In this document: positions 23,395 to 35,159 of the stretch, one piece after another | Layout of the letters: each line of letters starts with the position of its first letter | Position numbering within the stretch: the first letter of the stretch is position 1 | NCBI GenBank assembly: GCA_016808115.1 | Contig: JAEQBH010004663.1 | Span: 186,001-250,000 of the forward strand | Reading direction: 5' to 3' | Source: Tetrastigma voinierianum | Lineage: Eukaryota; Streptophyta; Magnoliopsida; Vitales; Vitaceae | DNA: 64,000 bases | Translations under genes and position numbers: made by a program | Notes under the pieces: generated by a model | Database searches by the model: none | What the model saw: the letters and a program-made list of their open reading frames with translations, nothing else | Told to the model about the DNA's origin: nothing

Positions 23395-24345
23395 AATCAC
23401 CATATAAAGTTTTTCATCACCCCCCACGGTTGTGTAGGATGAAAACATCGATCTGTTTGCACAGATGTGACGAGTTGTCTAAAGATCAATCCACCACTTG
23501 GGTTTCCCACCATATTACACTCCTGGATATCACAACAAATGATTGATGATTTATACTGCATCACCATCGAGATCTTTTCCACCACATTAGCTTGCGTTTT
23601 CTGTCTTTTCTTGGCTCAGAGGTCTTTGCCCGATGTCCACTACACAACAGCTTAATTTGCCAACGAACTTCTTAGCCTTGGTCAACTCTCTCCGCACTTG
23701 CCAGCATTTTCCTCTTCTTGTCGGGTTTAGATCCCTTCAACAACATCGTCATTGAAACTTCTAGATTCTTCCTAACTCTCTTCTCGACAGCCTATCGCCT
23801 TCCTCAATCCCCTAACCGAACAATCAAGTCTTCAAGTGATGCTCCTTTCTCTTGTGGTTTGAGATAATTTTGAAATCCTCCAGATGGTGGCGCTTTTCAA
23901 TGAATGCAACCACTTGAAATGTCCACCTAGAGTCATTCCTTCAAAGATGAATATCATGCACAACCACTTGAAGCTCTTGAACCTGACTTAAGACGGTCTT
24001 TGAATCAACCATCTTGAAGTCCATAAATTTACCGACAATGAAATTCTTCAATCCGGCATCTTCGGTTTTGTAATTTCAATAGTCTGCATCTATCCCATAA
24101 CTCCTTAGTTGTTTTCGGGCGGACTATAGACGCGTATAGAGAGTATTTTCTGCACTGTTGAGGACATAGTTACATAATAAGAAGTCGAGTGATTCCATGC
24201 ATCCACAAGAAATTAACTTTTCTTTTATCCGCCTCCAACGCCTAATCGAGGACCATCCTCATCGAGGAATCTTGCCAAGTTCAAGGTCGTGGAGATAGAA
24301 CAACATCTTTTGTCACATCTCTTGAAATCGTACCATTAAACCTTT
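23395..24345 (-). pseudogene. copia gag and protease remnant
   Basis: Minus-strand gag pieces run from a QKMLFYLHDLELGK block near 24290 through KTEDAGLKNFIVGKFMD and KMVDSKTVLSQVQELQVVVH near 23960-24080. The zinc-knuckle region near 23620-23690 has lost most of its cysteines. The protease follows with PKWWIDLxTTRHICANRSMF near 23450-23510, where a stop stands in the place of the DTGAT active-site stretch. The spacing suits a normal copia gag of about 300 residues. Confidence 0.8.
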
Positions 24346-24419
24346 CGGCTTTTCTCTCCACGATTTGGAATCGAGTTAACCGAGTCAAGGCGGTTTATTT
24401 CGACAGATAAAAATGCAAT

Positions 24420-25080
24420 ATATCCAAAAATTTGAATACGAACATAAACGAAAAAGTGTATAGAAACTATAATACAGAATCGGTAAGCAGAGGCATTCGT
24501 TCAAAATTCTAATACGAACAAAACTGTAATACAGAATCGTTTGTTAAAAAAATTTTTTGAATACAACAAATTGTACTGAAACAAACAAAAAGTGTAATAC
24601 CGAAACGCGAACATAACTGTAATACAGAATCGTTTGTTAAAAAAAATTGAATATTTACAAATCGTATGTAACTAATAAAGTGTAATACCAATCGCTCGTT
24701 AAAAAGAAATGTGAATAATAAACATGTTCTAAAAATTGTAACTAAGATAATATTTAAAACAAAAAATCTAAAACAATTTTTTTCGTAATAATCGAATAGA
24801 AACAAAGATTTGAGTAACCTGTAACAGATATAATAATGTGACTTAAAAAATCAGAATAATTTTTTTGTAATAATGAACAAAATCAGAATAACTTTTTTTT
24901 TGTAATACCGAACATAAATGAAAAGCTATAACAATTTTTTTTTTTTTTTTTTTTTTTTTTTGTTTGTTTTTAATAATCGAACGTAAACGAAAAACTACGT
25001 AGTATAGCGACAGAACCCAACATAAACGAATTTCAGAAAGAAATTCCTTACCTAAGAGTGTGGTCGTTTGTGTTCGCATA
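24420..25080 (-). repeat. AT-rich leader with degenerate tandem repeats
   Basis: Phrases such as ACTGTAATACAGAATCGTTT followed by GTTAAAAAAA recur at 24523 and 24617, about 93 bp apart, with weaker copies around 24471 and 24682. A T-run of about 22 lies at 24939-24961. This lies upstream of gag in the decayed copia element; I cannot tell whether it is the remains of its 5' LTR or an untranslated leader. Confidence 0.5.
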
Positions 25081-25682
25081 CCTTAGGAAGTGATTCACAT
25101 TAATAATTAGTAGAATTATTCCTTAGGAAGTTTGTACTTATCAGTCCACTAAATCAATTAGTCCGATAGAGAATGCATCAAGCACTGGTCACACTAATTA
25201 ATTTGTATCACTTACAAACTGTTTGATGAGACCATGGGATTTAAACTTGATAAAATTTCACCACTTAGTTATTTGGAAAGAATGAAGGTTTAATATATAT
25301 GTTTAATTTAATAAATTAAAAATAACAAAATTGAAACTAAATTAAATAGGAAACTAATAAAATTCCACCACTTTCTTAAAATAATTTATATTAAAACATG
25401 GGAATTAATTTTAATCTCTTGTTCCATATTTATTATCCAAAATTGTGATTTTTAATCTAGATAATTAAACATAAATCCATAATAACCATTATCCATGTTA
25501 TCACTTAATTAACAAATTAAAAAGATACCAATCAAGATAAATAATCATAAAAGAGATAAAGCCCAAATATTATGGCCATTCCTTTAACTCCTACATCAAG
25601 GAGTCCGGGCTTCACCAAGCAACGAATGCAGACATCGATTGAAGTTGGGGCAACATTTCAACAGGATCTAATTTAACGTACG
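25081..25682. other. AT-rich region, nothing recognised
   Basis: No open frame or element end that I can support. CCTTAGGAAGT occurs twice about 40 bp apart at its start. Confidence 0.4.
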
Positions 25683-26045
25683 TTACTACTGATTACTCTT
25701 AATCAGAATCGCAAGTATTAATTCTGTAATACCCCACTTAATATGTGACATTCATACTGATTACTCTTAATTTGTAACTGTCTAGTATTAATTTGTACCG
25801 GTCCTAATTAATATGTAACCGTCATACTGATTACTCTTAATTTGTAACTGTCCAATATTAATTTGTAACAGTCCTAATTAATATGTAACACTCCTAATTA
25901 ATATGTAACCGTTATACTGATTACTCTTAATTTGTAACTGTCCAATTTTAATTTGTAAAAGTCCTAATTAATATGTAATGGGGCTTCTAATTAATATGTA
26001 AATCACATATCGATTACTCTTAATTTGTAATCGCCCAAAGACTAA
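25683..26045. repeat. Tandem repeat of about 67-90 bp units
   Basis: TACTGATTACTCTTAATTTG-like units start at 25688, 25755, 25825 and 25915, with a weaker one near 26010. Each also holds TTAATTTGTAAC and TAATTAATATGTAAC sub-blocks. The 90-bp spacing in the third unit comes from one extra 20-bp sub-block. Confidence 0.8.
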
Positions 26046-26342
26046 TTTAAAACACCGCATCGCTGCCTTAAAAATGCAACGCCAGATAACAAAAATCGCA
26101 ACCCTAATATGTGTCGTCATGTTCTGCGCCATTGTAGGGCTTGTGCCGCCATGAACGATGCTACGATACAGTTTGCGCGGCCAAGAACGATCGCACCACC
26201 ATGAACTCCTCCGCAGAACAACAACAAAGGATACAGAAAACCTATGCCTCCATCAAGGAGTTCACAAATTGCTACTAATTTATTTACATCAATCTACGCG
26301 CTCCATGAAGGAGTACACAAAAATAGATTGAAAATAAAATTG
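26046..26342. other. Spacer, nothing recognised
   Basis: About 300 bases without a supported gene. CTCCATCAAGGAGTTC (26247) and CTCCATGAAGGAGTAC (26301) are near-repeats; a related string lies at about 25597. Confidence 0.4.
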
Positions 26343-26347
26343 CAATA

Positions 26348-28084
26348 TGTGACGCCTCAAACTCGGCGTCTCGCTGACAACCCTGTCAACTCTAGACAAT
26401 TCGTGTTCATATTATGAGACCTATACATGAGTAAAAATGGCCACTTGGGCACATATATCAATACTCACCAAAAATATAACCAACTATATTACAATAGTTC
26501 AAGAGTTATTACATTACTTTTAACCAAAACATATATTAAAATTTAGATATCTAATACATGTTTTACAAAGAAAATGTCAAAGCCACAATCCTATTTTCTT
26601 CTAAAAAGCGGTCTCTAGTGAAAGGTCCTCCCGCACACTCCTCAGACCGAAATAATGATCTCGACAGACGAGCAATGCCTGAGAGGATAATCTCCTACAT
26701 GGGTTACTCCCCACCTAAGTACACATGTAATGACAACCAAACACACTCAAGCAAATGCATGATCCTACTTGAATGTCTACATGCCCAATCCCATGTCTCG
26801 AGTCCTCACTGACTCCCTCACAAATGCCTAAGCCAAATGTGAGAAAAATACAGTTTTCAAAACAAAAGGTTTTTATTCTCGAAAACATACTACTGAGTTT
26901 CGGTAAAATTTATTGAACAACCCTTCGAGGAGAATTGCCGGTACCCTCCTCAAAATACTATGGGTCAAGCCTTCCGAGATGAACTGGTTGACAACTCTCC
27001 ACAAGTACTCCTTCGGGTACCTCCCTTGAAATTCCTTTCACAAATGGGCTTTTCATTTTTCTTTCATTTTCTTTCATGTCACACTCACACTCACCATTCT
27101 AGTATGCCCTCAGGCATATGGAATGCATTATATTGTTTAAACAATCTATGCTAGCTATATTTACATGCATATATTAACAAAAATTAATCCACATACATCA
27201 TGTTATTCAATTCATACAAGAACATCCAAATTACCATTACTGCTAATTAACAATCCAAACAATTCATTTTGAATCACTCAAACAACACAAAAATCACACA
27301 CAAATCACATGAACAGTAAAACCCTAGGCTCGGCATCGCTCACTACCTCACAATAGGGGATTTCTTCAATTCTACCAAATATTTTGAGACTCAAAACACT
27401 CGCCATTCAACCCTCAACAAATCCCCATCCATTAAAATGACTCTTAGCCAAAGAATAAACCAAGTAGGAAAAGACCCCTACCTCTTGGAGTTGTCGAAAC
27501 TCTATAAAATCGGAGTCCACGCTTAGCCCTCGTAGCGTAGATCAACTTTGCTTCTTGACCCGACAAGAACCGACGGTCCAAACGCCAAGAAATCTAGAGA
27601 GAAGTTGCACTTTCTCTCTCTAAAACCCCATTCTCCCCCTCACTGCACGCACCAGCCAAAAAATGGAGAAGAAGATGGTCTTTTGTCTTATTTTAAATCT
27701 TTTAATTATTTTCACTTAATTCCCTTTGTGTCCTTTAGTTTAATTTTAAAAGCTTTTTGACACATAGCTTAATCTAAGTCATTTATCTATATCTTCTCAC
27801 TAATCATGCAATATGTGTCACATGGGTACATGTAGTAGGTGACTTTTATCACATCACATGTCTTTCACAAGATGTCATACTGCACCCGACACCCGGTGCC
27901 TCGAAAAACGTGAAATTCCGGCTGTCTCGGAATTCGACGAAATTCGACGTAGTAGCTAGATTTTGCGAGACTATTCCAATAGTGAAGTCTGTTTCGTCAT
28001 TCGAGATCTAGAAAAATTCCAGATTTTGATCGAAATTACCATTTTACCATTTTTTAGAAAATTAGAATTTTCTCGGGTTTTACA
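26348..28084 (-). repeat. Solo LTR, chromovirus-like, with target duplication CAATA
   Basis: The 1,737-bp block has TG and CA ends and is flanked by perfect CAATA copies at 26343-26347 and 28085-28089. There is no PBS, PPT or coding sequence inside or next to it, so it is a solo LTR left by LTR-LTR recombination. I favour the minus strand, where it begins TGTAAAACCCGAG and where an AGAGAGAGAAAGTGC leader-like stretch and a GTAGGGG donor-like site follow in a sensible order. Since LTR ends are inverted repeats, orientation is not certain. Its size and style fit long chromovirus (Tekay/Del-type) LTRs. Confidence 0.85.
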
Positions 28085-28315
28085 CAATAACAATTATACA
28101 AACCAGTGTGATAAAAAACGTCACACAAAACCGCAATTTAATAAACCCATAGTAAAATAAACATTCATCTACACATAAAATCATACATTCATGTGACCAT
28201 ACATGGTAGACAAAACGTCAGAAAACAGAGGTTAGCACACCCACGCCTCTATCCCATGGCATATATGCATTCCTATATTCGGATTAAAACCGGGTTACAT
28301 ATGATCACGTACTTT

Positions 28316-28328
28316 GCTCGATACCAAT
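28316..28328 (-). promoter_or_regulatory. Primer binding site next to LTR A
   Basis: The minus strand reads ATTGGTATCGAGC directly after the CCTACA end of the LTR. It resembles the initiator-Met tRNA site TGGTATCAGAGC, and marks LTR A as a 5' LTR in minus orientation. Confidence 0.7.
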
Positions 28329-29552
28329 TGTAGGATCGGAATTCAAACATAGTGATAGTGCGTACAGATTACAAAAAAAAAAACCAATCCAAATAAGGCT
28401 ATGAGGATACAGTTCGAATCCATACCTAGAGATCTGTCTGGATTGATCTCAATAAAAAATGATTCGCAGTAGATTGATCGACCCTCCAAGTCTTCTACCG
28501 TATTCCCTAATGCAAGAACGAGAAGAGGGAGTGGCTCTCTTCATGCTCTCTTGGACGGTCGCCAGGTTTTTTCCCATTTAGAGGTCAGCCTCTAACATGG
28601 CATATGAATAAGCTGCGGTAGGGATCTAAAGGCAAATAAGATTTTGGGCTCCCAATGTAAATATATAAACTTATTTACATTAATTATAATTCACTCCACT
28701 AAATAATCATAATTGCACTTCCTCACTTATTCAAAATTATAATTCGAGCCCTTTGTTATTAAATACTTATTAATCTCTCCATGTTAAGATTACAGATACC
28801 CGTTGATTAAATTAAATTACTGACAGTTTTATTTAATTAACATCTGATAATCACTTTGAGACCTTCCACTTAACTTATTTGATATATTGGATTAAAAATC
28901 CACCTGCAAGGTTTGACATAATCAAAACTTATAAGTATCCTCAAGGGGGTATCATCAATCCAATTAACAGGACGTGGATTCTGTTAATAATTAATATTCA
29001 CTATACAATTAATGCAATTATCCAACTCACCAAGATTATTGATCTATAAAGATCTCACTCTTTATGAATAAAAATAACCAACAATAAATGCACGTGTCTA
29101 TCAATTATCTCGAGATTAAGAGTAATAGTATTCGTAATAACCATGAGGTATTAATTATTTTATGTGTGAGTATAAAATAATTACCCTAAGTTGGTCCCGT
29201 TCAATACACACGAGTGTACAAGCACAAGAAGTTGGAACTAAGTCATTCCCCATAGTCAAGACAAACCTACTGAAGTCTTGTGCTACAATCTTACCAATGG
29301 TGTGTCAAATTTCATTTAGACTGTGAACCAATAGCTTATATTCCACAAGAACCAATGATTTGATATTCTATGCATAAGCCGAACTCTACACACCAAATCA
29401 TCTACTATGTAGAATAAAAGACACACATGCATGATATTTAATTGCAAACATAGCTCATGTAGATTCTCATTGAAATGAAATAAAAAAATTTTATTAAAAT
29501 AAAATAAACGTCCATAACAATAAAATGGCTTTTGGTATATATAACCCTAACA
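28329..29552 (-). repeat. LTR A, copia cluster
   Basis: It starts TGTTAGGGTTATATATACC (minus strand) and ends GATCCTACA, 1,224 bp. It matches LTRs B, C and D along its whole length; shared phrases include GAGATTAATAAGTATTTAAT and TTTACATTGGGAGCCC. A PBS follows it. What comes next on its own strand is about 230 bp of leader and then the solo LTR at 26.3-28.1 kb. Confidence 0.9.
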
Positions 29553-29567
29553 ATTGGTGTGGCTGAT

Positions 29568-30784
29568 TGTAGGGATCGAAATTCCCCGTGAACATAGTGA
29601 TAGTGCGTACAGATTACACAAAGTAAAACAATACGAATAAAGCTATGAGGATACAGTTCGAAATCATACCTAGAGATTTGTCTGGATTAATCTCAATAAA
29701 AATTGATTCGCAGCAAATTGCTTGACCCTCCAAGCCTTCTACCGTATTCCCCAATGCCAGAACGTGAAGAAGGAGTGGCTCTCTTCGTGCTCTCCTTTGG
29801 ATGGCTGCCTCTAAGGTTTTTCTTCTCTGCTTAGAAGCTGCCCAACATGGCATATAAATAGGATGCAGTAGGGACCTAAAGGAAAATAAGATTTCGGGCT
29901 CCCAATGTAAATATATGAACTTATTCACATTAATTATAATTCACTCAACTAAATAATCATAATCGCACCCTCACTTATTCGAAAGTATAATTCAGCCCTC
30001 ATATTAAATACTTATTAATCTCCCCACTAAGATTACATACTTGTTGATTAAAATTAAATTACCGCCAGCTTATTTAATCAACATCTCATAATCAATTTTG
30101 AGACCTTCCTCTTAACTTATTTGATATATCTGATTAAAAATCCACCGCAGTGGTTCGACATAATCAAAACTGGTAAGTATCCCCTGGCGCGGTATCATCA
30201 ATTCAATTAACAGGACGGATTCCGTTAATACCACATTCACTATACAATTAATGCAGTTATCCAACTCACCGAGATTATTGATCTATAAAGATCTTACTCT
30301 TTATGAATTAATAACCAACAATAAATGCATGTGTCTATTAATTATCTCGAGATTAAGAGTAATAGTATTCATAATAACCATGAGGTATTAATTATTTTAT
30401 GTGTGAGTATAAAATAATTACCCCAAGTTGGTCCCATTCAATACACACGAGTGTACAAGCACAAGAAGTTGGAACTAAGTCATTCCCCGTTGTCAAGATA
30501 GACCTACTGAAGTCTTGTGCTACAATCTTACCAATGGTGTGTCAAATTCCATTTGCATCGCGGAACCACATTAGCTTATTCCACAAGAACCGAAGATTTG
30601 ATCTCATGCGGAACAAACTCTACACACCAAATCATCTACTATGTAGAATAAAAAGACATACATATATTTAATTGCAAACATACTCATGTAGATTCTCATT
30701 GAAATGAAATAAAAATTTTTATTAAAAATAAAATAAAACATCCATAAATAATAAAATGGATTTTGCATATATAGCTCCTAATAA
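29568..30784 (-). repeat. LTR B, copia cluster
   Basis: It starts TATTAGGAGC (the expected TG is mutated to TA) and ends GATCCCTACA, 1,217 bp. It follows the minus-strand pol and a purine-rich AGTCTAAGTGGAAGAT, so it is that unit's 3' LTR. Only 15 bases separate it from LTR A. Confidence 0.9.
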
Positions 30785-30839
30785 TCTTCCACTTAGACTC
30801 AAAGCCATGATGCCACACATCTCACTCATTCCTCTTACA

Positions 30840-33034
30840 TGCCTATCAAAGTCTTAGCCAGAAGTTTTGTAAAGGATCCGCCAAAGCTTAAGCCCATTGA
30901 CAAGCATTCACCACTACATCTCCTCTTTGCACAATATCTCTAATCAGATGATATTTACGCTCAATGTGCTTTCCCTTCTTATGTGTCCTAGGTTCCTTTG
31001 AGTTAGCAACTGCTCCACTATTATCACAGTAAAGTGTAATAGGCAATTGCATTGAAGAAACCACTCCTAGATCCAACAGGAAGTTTCTTAGCCAAACTAC
31101 CTCCGTCGCCTCCGAGGTCGCCACACGCTCATTATGGAATCAGCAATGCAAGATTGCTTGATACTCCTCCAACTTATGGCTCCACTCCCTAAGGTAAACA
31201 CATAACCAGAGGTAGACTTTCTGGAATCTTTATCTCACCGAAGTCGCAGTAAGTATACCGAAAGGTACTAGACTGTCATTGTAACCAACATATAATCTCT
31301 ACCCTTTCGTGCACTTTCGATTATATGTTTACTGTTGTCCAATGTTCTTGCCCAGGGTTAGACTGATATCTGCTGACCATGCCAACAAACAAAGGCATGT
31401 CGCATAGTGCAAAGCACTTCATACACAGGGCTTCCTACCACATGCATAAGGAATCGCTTATCTTCTATCTCATCAGGTGTTTTGGGACACTGATCCTTGG
31501 ATAGAGTGATTCCATGTTTAAAAGGAAGAAAACCTTTCTTGGAATCCTACATACTAAAACGGGCTAGAATATGATTAATATAAGTAGCCTGTGATAAGCC
31601 TAACATTCTTTGCTTGTGATCCTGTAGAAGCTTAATCCCAAGAATGTGACTAGCTTCTCCCAAGTCTTTCATATCAAACTGGTTGGATAACCATACCTTA
31701 ACTGAAGATAATACCCCCACATCGTTACTAATGTGCAAGATGTCATCCACATATAACACTAAGAACACCACCACGCTTCCATCACACTTTTTGTACACAC
31801 AGGACTCATCAAGACATTGATCAAAACCATAAGATTTAATGGCTTGATCAAAGCGAGTATTCCAAGATCTAGATGCTCGCTTAAGTCCATAAATGGATAT
31901 CTGTTTGCAATAACATGTGTTCTTGGCCCTTTTCTATGAAACCATCTGGTTGCATCATATAGATGCACTCATCAAGATGCCCATTCAGAAATGCAGTCTT
32001 TACGTCCATTTGCCAAATTTCATTGTTGAAATGAGTTGCAAAGGATAAGAGAATTCGGATAAACTTAAGCATGGCTAACTACAAAAGTTTCTCATAATCG
32101 ATCCTCTTTCTCGAAAGTAAACCTTCTTCGAGTAAACCCTTTGCTACAAGCCTAGCCTTAAAAAGTTTCAACCTACCGCTCGCTTCTTCTTTTTCTTATA
32201 GATCCACTTACATCGAATGGGTTTTATCCCTTCAGGTGGTTCCATAAGATCCCAGACTTGATTAGAGTACATGGACTGCATCTCGTATTTACAACTTTTG
32301 CAGATCAGATTCAGACTTTAGTGTGTTCATATAGTTACAAAGTGGACATCTAGCTCATCAGTATCCATTAAAGATTCTCCCAAAGAGGTATACTATGTAA
32401 AGGTTAACGAATAACCCCACTACTTACTTTAGACACTCCATGTGGATGTGCACTATCAATGGACGCTGTGCGGATGCTGATTCTAGTAAACCATCATGGT
32501 TATGCTCCTCTGGTTGTGCAACTGGCATGTTGATGGTAGGACCACAAGGTTTAGCATCAACACGTGTCTCAACAATCCTTCCACTACAATGAGGCAATGG
32601 GATGTCAAGAACACTTTCTTGTGGTGTTTCCTCTTACACTATGGGTATTAAAGAAGTTTGTACTGGTCTATCTCCTCTCAATTCTTCTAGAACAATTCTA
32701 CTTATAGGCTTGTAGTTCATTACATAATCCCCTCTTCCCAAGAACCAAAGCAGGGCTGAACGATGACCTTTCTCGATCCTTCGACTATAGAACAAACCAC
32801 CTTTGGTTCCTCTAGGATACCCTACAAGTAAACAAACTTTTATTCTTGGTTCCAACTTATCTGTTTTCCCTATCGGCACATCTGCCGGGCAACCCCAAAG
32901 TCGAATGTGTTTCAGACTAGGCTTGCTCCCGTCCACACCAGCTTGGAGAAGAAAATTACTTCATGGTACCAAGTTTAGAATGTAAGCTGATGTTTCTAAT
33001 GCATATCCCCAAAAGGAATTAGGTAAATCTGAAT
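30840..33034 (-). pseudogene. copia pol remnant, minus strand (integrase C-terminus, RT, RNase H)
   Basis: On the minus strand, high to low coordinate, the integrase end appears first (DLPNSFWGYALETSAYILNL near 32980-33030, then LRLWGC-type sequence and RGTKGGLFYS). RT follows with KWIYKKKK near 32200, QMDVKTAFLNGHLDECIYMM near 31950-32010 and the catalytic LYVDDIL at about 31735-31755, then DMKDLGEASHILGIKLL. RNase H reads LPITLYCDNSGAVANSKEP, then HIERKYHLIRDIVQRGDVVV at 30910-31070. It is broken in several places, but the YVDD box is intact. It stops abruptly at 33034 against a plus-strand gag. Confidence 0.9.
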
Positions 33035-33400
33035 GAACTAGAGATCCTTGTAGCTGAAATTGACGATGAATCCCAGGTCGATATCATTCTCCAGTCACTG
33101 CCAGATTCATATAAGCAATTTTGCCTAAATTATAATATGAATAAACCTCAATGGACTTTGGCACAATTGCTTAATGAATCAGATTAATGAGGCCTTTACC
33201 ACAGCCATCTATTGTTCTTGTCATCGGTGCTGTTCTTCTTCTAAGCCAAAAGGCAATAAGAAGAAGAAAAAGGTTTAGCTGTTGATGTTCCTCGCAAATT
33301 TCCCGGACCACAAGGGGTGAGAAGTGAAAAAGCCTAAGGGCGTTTTCACCGCAAGGCCAGGTACTGAAGAAGCAGTTGTCCAACATTCAAAGTGAGAGCA
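33031..33400 (+). pseudogene. copia gag C-terminal remnant, plus strand
   Basis: The plus strand reads VDIILQSLPDSYKQFCLNYN and then NMNKPQWTLAQLLNESD at 33075-33178, the end of a copia gag core domain. KPKGNKKKKK follows at about 33237-33272. A decayed zinc knuckle (KPKG, then RFHRKARY, then CP) lies near 33330-33385. The N-terminal half, PBS and 5' LTR are missing: the sequence begins at the junction with the minus-strand pol. Confidence 0.8.
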
Positions 33401-34800
33401 AGGTAAGTCTTGATACGCAATTAGTTTGAGACATGTGATTTATCTGGAAATTTACGGTGTGTGTAGATACGAGCCACTAATCATGTTGCAATTCTTTGCG
33501 GGAGGTTCGAGGAAGCAAAGCGACAGGTGTTGGGGAGATTTATCTTCATGACGATACTACGAGTGGTAGTTGTGCGAGTGGGAGATTACTATCTTAATTT
33601 TGTGAGAGACATATATTTATTATTAAGGATTATTACATATGTACGGCCATTATAAAGATTTGATTTCGAGTTTCTAGTTTGGTTAAGGATGGATATTCGA
33701 TTTGTTTAATGAATTACATTTATTATCGAGTTGAATAAAATTTATACTGTTCTAGTACACATCGATGGACAATATTTATATTATTAATCATGTTTCTCCG
33801 TCAACTGCTGACAAAATGAATGAATAACTTACTAATGTTTTTGCTATGTAAAGAGAGAAAGGAACCTTCCCAAATGAACCAAGAAGCATATCTTTGCACT
33901 TATGCCTAGGTCATATAAATCTAAAATGGATCTTAAGACTGGTTCAGAATGGACCTTTGGGTTCATTGGAATTGGAGAGCACTCCAGGTTTGTGAGAGGA
34001 ATCACCTTAGAAGGAAAAATGACTAGATGTGTTTTCACGGCTAAAGGTTATAGGGCTAAAGAACAACTAGAATTGGTTCACTTTGATTTATGTGGACCCT
34101 CTAGGCTAGAGGTGGCTTTGAGTATTTTATCACCTTCATTGATGATTACTCAAGGTATGGGTATATTTATTTGATGCGCCGTAAGTCCAAAGCTTTTGAG
34201 AAATTCAAAGAGTATAGGGCGGAAACGGAGAAGCGTCTCAATAAATGTCTCAAAGACGTACGATTTGATCGTGGTGGTGAGTACCTCTTGGGAGAGTTTA
34301 GGGACTACTTGTTAGAATGAGGTTGCGACCGGGTTATGTCACTGGTGTACCTGTGAGAATGGTGTGCGAAAGAAGGAATAGGACTCTTATGGACATGGTG
34401 AGATCAATGATGAGTTATTCAAATTTACCTAACTCCTTATGGGGATATGCATTAAAAACAACAACTTACATTCTAAACTTGGTACCATACCAAGTCGGTA
34501 CTACTACTCAGTGAATTGTGAATGACGTGACTTTGTCTGGCTACATTCGACTTTGGGGTTACCCGAGCACATGTCTTTGAACAGAATAAGTTAGGAACTA
34601 GAGCAGTTTGTTTCCTTGTAGAGGGTATCTGAAGGAACCAAAGGTGGTTTGTTCTATAGTCCAAAGGATCAGAAGGTCATTGTTAGCACCAATACCCGGT
34701 TCTTGGAAGAGGATTATGTAATGAACCACAAGCCCATAAGTAGAATTTTTCTAGAAGAATTGAGAGGAGATAGACTAGTACAAACTTCTTTAATACCCAT
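33401..34800 (+). pseudogene. copia protease and integrase remnant, plus strand
   Basis: A protease scar reads V-T-ATNHV near 33467-33490 across a frame change. The pre-integrase region (LGHINLK, shifted) is at 33900-33935. Integrase follows with GKMTRCVFTAKGYRAKEQLE and LVHFDLCGP at 34010-34100, a YGYIYLMRRKSKAFEKFKEY stretch near 34150-34215, RFDRGGEYL near 34262-34290 and ERRNRTLMDMVRSMM at 34370-34415. The last block holds the expected glutamate. Stops and shifts between blocks disable it. Confidence 0.85.
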
Positions 34801-35159
34801 AGTGTAAGAGGAAACACCATAAGAAAGTGTTCTTGACATTCCATTGCCTCGTCATAGTGGGAGGATTGTTGAGACGCGTGTTGATGCTGAACCTTGTGGT
34901 CCTACCATCAACATGCTAGTTGCATAACCAGTGGAGCATGACCATGATGGTTTAAAAGGGCGACATCTTGCCACACGGTCTTACTGCGATAGTGCACGAA
35001 GAAGCCCACATGGAGTGTCTCGTCGTAGTGGGAGGTTATTGATCGACAACTGCGGTATACACTCTTGGGGAGAATCTTTTGAATGAAGATCCCACGATGA
35101 AATTTAGATATTGATCCACATTAACTATGATGAAGCATAGGGATAAAAGATGCGAGATC

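Larger units (their letters stand above)
19334..25080 (-). mobile_element. Decayed Ty1/copia retrotransposon
   Basis: On the minus strand, high to low coordinate, the order is gag (24340-23600), protease (23520-23395), integrase (22990-22400), RT (22100-21060), RNase H (20830-20570), polypurine tract and 3' LTR. Protease and integrase ahead of RT is the Ty1/copia order. Every domain carries stops and frameshifts. A clear 5' LTR matching the 3' LTR was not found; an AT-rich repetitive leader lies where it might end. Confidence 0.85.
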
